From NCBI GenBank assembly GCA_900544755.1, contig UQWQ01000050.1, positions 1 to 16,315 of the forward strand: DNA of 16,315 nt, written 5' to 3'. The DNA comes from an uncultured Collinsella sp. Lineage in GTDB: Bacteria > Actinomycetota > Coriobacteriia > Coriobacteriales > Coriobacteriaceae. A model generated the notes under the pieces. The model worked only from the letters and a program-made list of their open reading frames with translations, made no database searches and had not been told where the DNA came from. Both the position numbers and the translations under genes were made by a program. Below, in pieces: positions 7,744 through 13,912 of this stretch. Positions within the stretch are counted from its first letter, which is position 1, and each line of letters starts with the position of its first letter.

Positions 7744-7986
7744 CTAGGCCTCCCTGGCGTTTTCAATCGCGTCGACCGCGTCGGCGACAGAGTTGAGCGA
7801 GAGCAGGGTCTCGTCATCGATCTCGAGGTTGAACTCGTCCTCGATAGCCGTAACCAGCTGCAGGCGCTCGAGCGAGTTGGCATCGAGGTCGTCAAAGGTG
7901 GTCTCATCGCTAATTTCGGCAACATCGACGCCCAGAACGTCAGCAGCGACCTCGGCGATCTTGTCGAAGATTTCGGAGCGGTCCAT
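7744..7986 (-). CDS. acpP: Acyl carrier protein (variant phosphopantetheine site)
   Basis: 80 residues, acidic, with the four-helix ACP layout; ACP carries acyl chains on a 4'-phosphopantetheine arm in fatty acid synthesis and feeds PlsX. The attachment Ser is S38 in FDDLDANSLERLQLVTAIED (31-50). Common ACPs read DLGADSLDxVEL here, so the Asp before Ser is replaced by Asn and the Gly-Ala-Asp by Asp-Ala-Asn. Helix III and IV regions (EFNLEIDDETLLSLNSVADAVDAIE) are normal. The frame is open far upstream, but the ATG at 7986 is chosen because GAGAGGAAG precedes it and family homology starts there. It lies 3 bp before rnc and 124 bp after plsX. It could be the main ACP or a specialised paralogue. 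Confidence 0.9.
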   Translation of the reverse strand: MDRSEIFDKIAEVAADVLGVDVAEISDETTFDDLDANSLERLQLVTAIEDEFNLEIDDETLLSLNSVADAVDAIENAREA

Positions 7987-8014
7987 AGCGCTTCCTCTCA
8001 TAGTGCATGAATAC

Positions 8015-8046
8015 CAAAAGATTGGCACCGCGCGGGCGGCACCAAT
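8015..8046 (-). terminator. Terminator/attenuator-like hairpin between plsX and acpP
   Basis: On the minus strand ATTGGTGCCGC and GCGGTGCCAAT form an 11-bp stem (two G-U pairs) with the 4-base loop CCGC, followed by CTTTTGG. It lies 29 bases before the acpP start, with no room for a promoter between. The T run is short and preceded by C, so termination is probably partial. It could instead be an RNase III or processing site in the acpP leader. Confidence 0.55.
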
Positions 8047-8110
8047 ACACGGTTTTGATTCTACCCCACGACGCAGGCCGCGAGGCACATAACAGCGCCC
8101 TAACTCGCTC

Positions 8111-9130
8111 CTACAAAACGATGCCGTCCATAGAGTTGGCGACGTTCGCGACAAGCCCGGCGCGCACGGCCTCCGCCGCGGCGAGCGTACCGTTTTTGAC
8201 GGCCTCGACTGAGGTGGCACCATGGCCGATCAGGACCACGCCACGCAGGCCCAACAGAATGGCGCCGCCCTTAGCATCGCCCGAGAGCTTTGCCTTGATC
8301 TCGCGCATCTGCTTTTTGATGAGCAGCGCGGCAATCTTGGTGCCGAGCGAAGACATAAAGACACCCTTGAGCTCCTGCAGCAAAAACTTGGCAGCGCCCT
8401 CGGTGGCCTTGAGTGCGATGTTGCCCGACATGCCGTCGGCGACCACGACGTCAAAATTGCCCGACGTAAGATCGGTGCCCTCGCAGTTGCCCACAAAACC
8501 GGGAACAGCGGCCTTCATGGCCGGGAAGCACGACTTGGTGAAGTTGGAGCCCTTCTCGTCCTCGGTGCCGTTGGCAAGCAGACCGACGCGGGGATGCTCA
8601 ATGCCCAAGACGACGCGCGCATAGGCGCTACCCATCTGGGCAAAACGCACCATGTCGTCGACCTCGACATCGGGGTTGGCGCCCATGTCGCACAGCACCG
8701 TCAGGCCGCCGGCGCGGTTGGGCAGTGCATTGGTGAGGCACGGACGCACCGGCTGCTTCTTGCCCTCGGCCTGATACCTAAATGGCGTCACGTAGGCGGT
8801 AGCGGCAGCGGTCATGGCGCCGGTGGAGCCGGCAGAGAAGAAGGCGTCCGCGTTACCCTTCTTGATAGCGCGGCAGGCAAGCACGATCGAGGACTTGCGC
8901 TTGGTCATCACAGCTCGAATGGGATCGTCATCCATGGCGATGACATCGGGCGCCTCCAAGGCCTCAACGCGAGCGTGAGCCGCGGCAAAGGGGTTCACGA
9001 TCTCTGCGGGACCGACGGCCAAGACCTCGATATCGGGATCCGCCGCAAGCGCCGCCTCGATACCGTCGAGGACAACCTGAGGCTTCTCGTCTCCGCCCAC
9101 AACGTCTACACAAACGCGAACGTTACTCAT
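8111..9130 (-). CDS. plsX: Phosphate acyltransferase PlsX
   Basis: PlsX converts acyl-ACP and phosphate to acyl-phosphate, the donor used by PlsY in the first step of phospholipid synthesis; it is a peripheral membrane enzyme. The 339 residues begin VRVCVDVVGGDEKPQVVLDG (the family pattern is IAIDAMGGDxxP) and include DAFFSAGSTGAMTAAA (95-110), LTVLCDMGAN (143-152), GLLANGTEDEKGS and DVVVADGMSGNIALKATEGAAKF. The ATG at 9130 is preferred over the one at 9136: the AAGGAG site ends seven bases before 9130 but only one base before 9136. It is preceded by a terminator-like hairpin and followed by another, so its expression may be set apart from rpmF and acpP. Confidence 0.97.
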   Translation of the reverse strand: MSNVRVCVDVVGGDEKPQVVLDGIEAALAADPDIEVLAVGPAEIVNPFAAAHARVEALEAPDVIAMDDDPIRAVMTKRKSSIVLACRAIKKGNADAFFSAGSTGAMTAAATAYVTPFRYQAEGKKQPVRPCLTNALPNRAGGLTVLCDMGANPDVEVDDMVRFAQMGSAYARVVLGIEHPRVGLLANGTEDEKGSNFTKSCFPAMKAAVPGFVGNCEGTDLTSGNFDVVVADGMSGNIALKATEGAAKFLLQELKGVFMSSLGTKIAALLIKKQMREIKAKLSGDAKGGAILLGLRGVVLIGHGATSVEAVKNGTLAAAEAVRAGLVANVANSMDGIVL

Positions 9131-9147
9131 ATACATGCTCCTTATAC

Positions 9148-9177
9148 AAAAATGGCCGACTCATTGAGCCGGCCATT
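9148..9177 (-). terminator. Intrinsic terminator/attenuator between rpmF and plsX
   Basis: On the minus strand AATGGCCGGCTC and GAGTCGGCCATT pair in a 12-bp stem with one G-U pair and the loop AAT, followed directly by a TTTTT run at 9152-9148. This is a textbook rho-independent terminator. It ends about 17 bases before the plsX start, over the approach to its ribosome site, so no promoter fits downstream. Either rpmF transcripts end here and plsX receives read-through, or this is an attenuator. Confidence 0.75.
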
Positions 9178-9180
9178 GTG

Positions 9181-9194
9181 GTTCCATTTGGAAC
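9181..9194. repeat. Short inverted repeat in the rpmF-plsX gap
   Basis: GTTCCA and TGGAAC arms separated by two bases, 14 bp in all, just upstream (in transcription direction) of the terminator hairpin at 9148-9177. It may be a protein-binding site or a small RNA hairpin next to the terminator; no known operator is recognised. Confidence 0.45.
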
Positions 9195-9217
9195 GGCATC
9201 GCATCCAGAGTATAGCG

Positions 9218-9397
9218 TTACTCGGTAACGATAACCTCACGGTCCTTGTAGAAACCGCAGCTGGGGCACACGTGGTGCGGAAGCTTGACAGCGCCGCAAC
9301 GGGGGCACGTGGACTGAGCCGCAGCCGAGATCTTCATGTTGGCGGAACGACGGGTGTGAGTGCGGATACGACCCTGCTTTTGTTTAGGTACGGGCAT
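9218..9397 (-). CDS. rpmF: 50S ribosomal protein L32
   Basis: A 59-residue basic protein starting MPVPKQKQGRIRTHTRRSAN, the standard L32 opening, with a zinc ribbon of two CxxC pairs (C31, C34 and C44, C47: CPRCG and CPSCG). L32 is part of the large ribosomal subunit. The ATG at 9397 is preceded by AAGGAAGG. It follows the DUF177 gene by 64 bp, the usual DUF177-rpmF pairing, and is followed by the terminator at 9148-9177. All four cysteines are present, so this is the zinc-binding form. Confidence 0.98.
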   Translation of the reverse strand: MPVPKQKQGRIRTHTRRSANMKISAAAQSTCPRCGAVKLPHHVCPSCGFYKDREVIVTE

Positions 9398-9461
9398 AGT
9401 GACCTTCCTTATGAACTATCCAGTGTGGCGATTACGCGCAAGTAGCGATACTACCACAGTT

Positions 9462-10016
9462 TTACTCATCGAGCTTGAGATTCTTCAATGCTGCAAATGG
9501 ATTTTCCGTGGCAGCGGCCCATTCTGCCTCTGCCTGGGCGGCGCAATCGCATTGCTCGACGTTGAGATTGCAACCGCAAGTGGGGCACAGACCGCGGCAA
9601 TCGGGCTTGCACAGAACGACAAACGGCGTGTCCATAACGACCGCGTCGTTGATGGGCTCACCCAGATCGACGATGCGGTCCTCACCCAGGAGCTCGTAGC
9701 CGTCCTCGTAGGCCTCGGGATCCTCGGGCTCCTCAAAGAGGTAGAACTCCTCGATCTCGCCGGCGATATCAAACGAAGCGGGCTCCAGGCAACGGTCGCA
9801 CTCGCCGGTGGCGTGCGCGCGGACCATGCCCGTGAGCAAGACACCGGTACCGGCATTGGTAAAGACAACGTCGTAGTCGATGCCGTCCTGTAGCTGGTAC
9901 TCCTTCTCGCCCACCGTGTAGGTGGCGACATCGACCTTGCCGGTCAGCGGATACGAATCTCCGGGAAACTCAAGCTGCTCGGAAAGATCGACGGTAACGC
10001 TCGGGAACTCAGCCAT
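9462..10016 (-). CDS. DUF177 (YceD family) protein, large-subunit rRNA maturation associated
   Basis: 184 residues matching the DUF177/YceD family, which is almost always next to rpmF and has been linked to 23S rRNA accumulation. Visible features are CDRCLEP (73-79), an acidic middle (EEFYLFEEPEDPEAYEDG, 89-106), DLGEPINDAVVMDTPFVVLCKPDC (117-140) and a Cys-rich end (C136, C140, C144, C147, C149, C156, C158) typical of family members with a zinc site, then ENPFAALKNLK. The frame is open further upstream, but the ATG at 10016 is chosen because the protein similarity begins there and it overlaps the stop codon of the preceding gene by one base (TAATG), implying coupling. Confidence 0.93.
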   Translation of the reverse strand: MAEFPSVTVDLSEQLEFPGDSYPLTGKVDVATYTVGEKEYQLQDGIDYDVVFTNAGTGVLLTGMVRAHATGECDRCLEPASFDIAGEIEEFYLFEEPEDPEAYEDGYELLGEDRIVDLGEPINDAVVMDTPFVVLCKPDCRGLCPTCGCNLNVEQCDCAAQAEAEWAAATENPFAALKNLKLDE

Positions 10017-10513
10017 TACCACTGACCATTCTGTTGGGCGGCACCCTCGTTGAGCTGCTGACGGCAACGGGTAACGGTGCCGGTCAGGCTCTTGAGGTTC
10101 TCCTCCAGGTGCGTAAAGACCTGCTCTGCGTAGTCCTCGGCAGCATAACGCGTCTCGCGCTCGTACTGCTGGGCACGATCGCGGATGTCGTCGGCCTGCT
10201 GCTGGGCTAAGCGGACGATCTCCTGCTCACCGGCAATGGTGAGGGCCTGCTGCTGAGCGTCGGCGATGATGGAATCGGCCTGGGCGGCGGCGGAAGCCAT
10301 AAGCTCCTCGCGCTCCTTAAGGATACGGCGGGACTTCTGCCACTCCTCGGGATAGCTCATGCGGATCTCGTCGAGGATGTTGAAGAACACGTCGGCGTCG
10401 ATGACCTTGAACTGAGCGTTCTTGCCGAAAGGCGGCTTGGCTTCCTCGATCAGCCCTTCGAGCTCATCGACCAAGCTGACGATCCTATCGCCAGGAAAAT
10501 TCTCGCCCGGCAT
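10016..10513 (-). CDS. Small coiled-coil protein, DivIVA/SepIVA-like by composition and position
   Basis: 165 residues. An N-terminal part (DRIVSLVDELEGLIEEAKPPF, then FKVIDADVFFNILDEIRMSYPEEWQKSRRIL, about 36-65) is followed by a Gln/Ala/Glu-rich helix (about 66-145) likely to form a coiled coil. There is no signal peptide, membrane segment or catalytic motif. In mycobacteria the place between coaD and DUF177 holds SepIVA, a DivIVA-domain septation factor, so a role in division or envelope growth is inferred from position and architecture only. The ATG at 10513 is chosen for AAAGGAG five bases upstream. It starts 68 bp after coaD and overlaps the DUF177 start by one base. An annotation as an ATP synthase b-subunit-like protein could also arise from the coiled coil. 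Confidence 0.8.
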   Translation of the reverse strand: MPGENFPGDRIVSLVDELEGLIEEAKPPFGKNAQFKVIDADVFFNILDEIRMSYPEEWQKSRRILKEREELMASAAAQADSIIADAQQQALTIAGEQEIVRLAQQQADDIRDRAQQYERETRYAAEDYAEQVFTHLEENLKSLTGTVTRCRQQLNEGAAQQNGQW

Positions 10514-10543
10514 CCGGTCTCCTTTCATAGGTAACATATCATC

Positions 10544-10572
10544 GTGCTAGTTTACCACATGCCACCAGGCAA
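10544..10572 (-). promoter_or_regulatory. Possible internal promoter upstream of the coiled-coil gene
   Basis: Reading the minus strand, TTGCCT (10572-10567) and TAGCAC (10549-10544) are 17 bp apart; alternatively TGGTAAACT (10557-10549) resembles an extended -10. The 68-bp gap after coaD is one of the few places where the cluster opens. The matches are poor and this is only a candidate. Confidence 0.2.
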
Positions 10573-10581
10573 TAAAAAACG

Positions 10582-11079
10582 TCACGAAAAGCGATGTCTG
10601 AGCGCTTCGACCACGTTGGGCGGGACAAACGTCGATACATCGCTGCCGAGTGAGGCGATCTGGCGAACGACCGAGCTCGAGATATAGCCGTACTGCGGCG
10701 CACTCATGACAAAGATGGACTCCAGCTCGTTATCCAAGCGATAGTTGAGATCTGCCTGCTGCAGCTCGTACTCAAAGTCGGTCATGGCGCGCAGGCCCTT
10801 GACCACGGCCCCCGCCCCCTGCTCGCGAGCGAAGTCGACCAAGAGGCCGGTAAAGGGCAGGACCTCGACGCCGTCGATATCACCGAGCGCCTCGCGGGCC
10901 AGCGCCACGCGCTCATCGAGCATAAACGTGGTACCCACACCGTTTTTACCCTGCGACTCGGCAACAGCGACGATCACACTGGGAAAGATGCGGCGGGCGC
11001 GGCGGATGACGTCGATATGGCCAAACGTGATGGGATCGAAGGTGCCCGGGACGATCACGCGGTTGATGGTGTCATTCAT
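10582..11079 (-). CDS. coaD: Phosphopantetheine adenylyltransferase (PPAT)
   Basis: CoaD transfers AMP from ATP to 4'-phosphopantetheine, giving dephospho-CoA, the penultimate step of CoA synthesis. The 165 residues show the nucleotidyltransferase motif PGTFDPITFGHIDVI (11-25; the TFGH is the T/HxGH site), VVKGLRAMTDFEYELQ (92-107) and GYISSSVVRQIASLG (131-145) that closes the ATP site. The length is standard. The ATG at 11079 overlaps the end of rsmD by eight bases and has AGGAGG six bases upstream inside rsmD. The rsmD-coaD pair is conserved widely. CoA is also the source of the ACP arm used by the acpP product further along. Confidence 0.98.
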   Translation of the reverse strand: MNDTINRVIVPGTFDPITFGHIDVIRRARRIFPSVIVAVAESQGKNGVGTTFMLDERVALAREALGDIDGVEVLPFTGLLVDFAREQGAGAVVKGLRAMTDFEYELQQADLNYRLDNELESIFVMSAPQYGYISSSVVRQIASLGSDVSTFVPPNVVEALRHRFS

Positions 11080-11728
11080 GGTCGTCCTCCTGAAACGTCG
11101 TGGCATCGTTGTTGTGAGCATCGGTGCCAGCGCAATCTTCCTCACCATCGTCATCGCCGACCCAACGAAGCAGGTCGACCGAGGTAATGCCGTAGCGCTT
11201 CTCGCGCACGATCTCAAAGCCTGCCGGATGCGCGCCCGCATCGGCGGCGGCATGCTCAAACAGGGCATAAGCGCCAGGTGCAAGCAGACCCTGCTGAGCC
11301 AGCTTCTGCAGCAGCTCCTCGACCGGCTCGGCACCAAAAGCATAGGGCGGGTCGAGCAGGACCAGATCAAAGGGGCCGCCCGGCACACGACCGCGCGAGG
11401 CACTCGCCAGCATGTCGCCCGCTATCACGCGCCAACGCGCACGGTCACGGCAGAGCGACTCGATATTCTTGGTAATGAGCCGCGCGGCATTCCGATCGAT
11501 CTCGAACGTCGTGAGCGAGCGGGCACCACGTGAGAGCATCTCTAACCCTAAGGCACCGGAGCCGCCAAAGGCGTCCAGCACGCGGACCTCGTCCAGATCG
11601 AAGTCGAATGCCGACATGACCATAGATGCGCATGCCTCGCGCACGCGATCGGTCGTGGGGCGGGTGACATCGCGACCACGGGGCTCCTCGATCTTACGAC
11701 CGCGCCATTCGCCGCCGATGATTCTCAT
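11072..11728 (-). CDS. rsmD: 16S rRNA (guanine966-N2)-methyltransferase RsmD
   Basis: RsmD methylates G966 of 16S rRNA (E. coli numbering) using SAM. The N-terminal MRIIGGEWRGRKI and TRPTTDRVREA (22-32) are family hallmarks; motif I is LDAFGGSGALGLEMLSRGA (51-69), and motif IV is LLDPPY (124-129). Most RsmD proteins end near residue 190; here 28 further residues (191-218) carry 12 Asp/Glu and overlap the coaD ribosome site. The ATG at 11728 overlaps the recG stop (ATGA, 4 bp). Its ribosome site is the strong AAGGAGGT nine bases upstream, inside the last recG codons; a second GGAGG directly abuts the ATG. Confidence 0.96.
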   Translation of the reverse strand: MRIIGGEWRGRKIEEPRGRDVTRPTTDRVREACASMVMSAFDFDLDEVRVLDAFGGSGALGLEMLSRGARSLTTFEIDRNAARLITKNIESLCRDRARWRVIAGDMLASASRGRVPGGPFDLVLLDPPYAFGAEPVEELLQKLAQQGLLAPGAYALFEHAAADAGAHPAGFEIVREKRYGITSVDLLRWVGDDDGEEDCAGTDAHNNDATTFQEDDHE

Positions 11729-13902
11729 CCTCCGCTGACCTCCTTAAAAATGTGTCGATATCGCATGGCGACCGCATCGCGCAGGGGGCGCGTCGCCACG
11801 GAGTCAAGGTTGCAAGCATACCGCAAGAGCTCAACCGCGTCCAAATGGGCCCACTCGATCAGCTCCTCGTCGGCATCCAGGTCGACAAAGCGCAGGGTCA
11901 CTCCGCCATGCTGGCGGTACCCCAGGATTTCGCCCTCGTGGCGCAGACGCAGGTCCATCTGGGCGAGCGTAAAGCCATCCGAGGTTTTTTCGAGCGATTG
12001 CAGGCGATCTTGTGCTGCCGAAGCGCCGCCGTTGCCCTTGGAGTGCGTCATGACCAGGCACGTGCCCGACACGCTGCCACGGCCCACGCGACCGCGCAGC
12101 TGGTGCAGCGCCGCCAAACCAAAGCGCTCGCCGTTCTCGATGACCATGACGGTGGCGTTAGGCACGTCGACGCCCACCTCGACCACCGTAGTCGAGACGA
12201 GCACGTCAATCTCGCCACGCTTAAAGGCATCGATAACCTGGTCCTTCTCCCCCGCTGGCATGCGGCCGTGAAGGCGCTCGATGGCAAGACCCGGCAACGC
12301 CAGACGCAGGCGATCGAGCTCGGTCGCCGTATCGTGCAGCGGCACGGGGACCGTCACGCGGCCCTCGTCGTCGCGGACGATACCGGGCACGTCCTCCAGA
12401 TCATCGGCCGAGTCACTCGGCTCCACGAGCGGGCAAATCACGTAGGCCTGCTGACCCTTTTCATGCGCCTCGCGGATGGCGCCATAGGCAAGGTCGCGAC
12501 TCGACTCGGTAAGCACGCGTGTCGTCACGCCAGCGCCAGGGACGGGCCGATGGCGGATGATACTCGTGTCCAGATCGCCGTAGACCGAAAGCGCCAGCGT
12601 ACGCGGGATGGGCGTTGCCGTCATAACGAGCAGATCGGCACCGGGGCCCTTCGCGCGCAAGGCATTGCGTTGGCCGACGCCAAACCGGTGCTGCTCATCG
12701 ATGACTACGAGCGACAGATACTTAAACGCCACGTTATCCGAAAGGACCGCATGGGTTCCAAAGAGGACGTCGAGCTCTCCGGATTCCAGCTGTGCATGGA
12801 TGCGCTCGCGCTCTGCGGCCGGCGTGGCACCCGTCAGAAGCGCCCAAGACATGCCGGCCTGCGAGAGCAGAGGGCCGGTCTTATCGGCATATTGACGCGC
12901 CAGCACGCCCGTGGGCGCCATAACGCAGGCCTGTGTGCCGCTATCGGCAGCCACAGCCAGCGCGCAGGCGGCAACGGCGGTCTTACCGGTACCGACATCG
13001 CCCAGCAGCAGGCGGTTCATCACGCGCCCGCCATCGCACATATCGCGCAGGATGTCTTGGAACGCGGCCTCCTGCTCGTCGCTCAGCGAAAACGGCAGGG
13101 CCTGCTTGAGCGCGGCCAGGTGCTCGCCCGCGGCGTGGGCGTAGGGAGCGACTTCGACCAAGCCACCGTCGTTGCGCAGGCGCAGCGCCAGCTGCAGGTA
13201 GAGGCACTCCTCGTAGGCAAGCCGTGCGCGCGCGATATCGCGCTCAGCCATGCTCGAGGGAAAGTGGATCGATCGAAGGGCACGGGCATGGCTCATCAGG
13301 CGACGTTTAACGCGTAAGCGTGCCGGAATGGGATCAAAGGGATTGCCGACGACCTCGAGCGCGCCACTTACGATACGGCGCATCCATGCCTGACTCACGC
13401 CGTCACTCACGTAATGGACCGGCAGGATAGTGCCCGCGGCGCGCCCTTCCTCAAGCTTTTCAAAGTGCGGCGAGGCCATCTGCTTAAAGCCGTAGGCAAA
13501 CTCGACCTTACCCATTACGGCCAGGCGGTCGCCCTGCTTAAGCTGCTGGGCAATCCAGGGCTGGCGGAAAAAGGCGACCTGCAGCACGCCCGTCTCGTCA
13601 ACGAGTGAGACCTCGGTCACCTGCATGTGCGGACGAGGCTGCTTTTGGACGATACGGTCGACCGTGGCGATGATGGTACACACGGTACCGATGGGCGCCA
13701 TCTCGATGGACCAGGAGCGCGTAAAGTCCAGGTATCGATGAGGGATATGGAGAAGGAGGTCCCCCACCGTCCGAATTCCCAGACGGCGAAGGGCCTCCTC
13801 ACGTTTACCCGAAACATATTTGAGTCGCGCGATATCCTCGTCGAGCGCATTGCTCTGGGCAAAGCGCTCCGAGACGCGCGGCACGGAGCACAGTTCGGAC
13901 AT
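11725..13902 (-). CDS. recG: ATP-dependent DNA helicase RecG
   Basis: RecG remodels stalled replication forks and branch-migrates Holliday junctions. The 725 residues include an N-terminal wedge/OB part (about 40-150, LGIRTVGDLLLHIPHRYLD onwards), then SF2 motifs: Walker A GDVGTGKT (301-308), DEQHRFGV (402-409), MTATPIPRTLAL (427-438), LHGRMP (544-549), TTVVEVGVDVPNA (571-583) and QLRGRVGRG (601-609). A mostly acidic insert with little similarity to the motifs lies around 495-530. Length is normal. The ATG at 13902 has only a weak AGG upstream, and 10 bp separate it from the preceding gene, so translation may depend on coupling. It overlaps rsmD by 4 bp. Confidence 0.97.
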   Translation of the reverse strand: MSELCSVPRVSERFAQSNALDEDIARLKYVSGKREEALRRLGIRTVGDLLLHIPHRYLDFTRSWSIEMAPIGTVCTIIATVDRIVQKQPRPHMQVTEVSLVDETGVLQVAFFRQPWIAQQLKQGDRLAVMGKVEFAYGFKQMASPHFEKLEEGRAAGTILPVHYVSDGVSQAWMRRIVSGALEVVGNPFDPIPARLRVKRRLMSHARALRSIHFPSSMAERDIARARLAYEECLYLQLALRLRNDGGLVEVAPYAHAAGEHLAALKQALPFSLSDEQEAAFQDILRDMCDGGRVMNRLLLGDVGTGKTAVAACALAVAADSGTQACVMAPTGVLARQYADKTGPLLSQAGMSWALLTGATPAAERERIHAQLESGELDVLFGTHAVLSDNVAFKYLSLVVIDEQHRFGVGQRNALRAKGPGADLLVMTATPIPRTLALSVYGDLDTSIIRHRPVPGAGVTTRVLTESSRDLAYGAIREAHEKGQQAYVICPLVEPSDSADDLEDVPGIVRDDEGRVTVPVPLHDTATELDRLRLALPGLAIERLHGRMPAGEKDQVIDAFKRGEIDVLVSTTVVEVGVDVPNATVMVIENGERFGLAALHQLRGRVGRGSVSGTCLVMTHSKGNGGASAAQDRLQSLEKTSDGFTLAQMDLRLRHEGEILGYRQHGGVTLRFVDLDADEELIEWAHLDAVELLRYACNLDSVATRPLRDAVAMRYRHIFKEVSGG

Positions 13903-13912
13903 GGGCAGTTGC

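Noticed and set aside
10567..10630. Possible terminator at the end of coaD with a T6 run at 10579-10574
   Set aside because: The only stem before it (AAGCG/CGCTT, 9-base loop) is short and separated from the T run by about ten bases, so it does not make a convincing terminator.
11752..13317. A 521-codon plus-strand frame opposite recG (and similar frames opposite ffh, ftsY, plsX and the FakA-like gene)
   Set aside because: These are shadows of well-supported genes with no recognisable domains; long antisense frames are common in GC-rich DNA.
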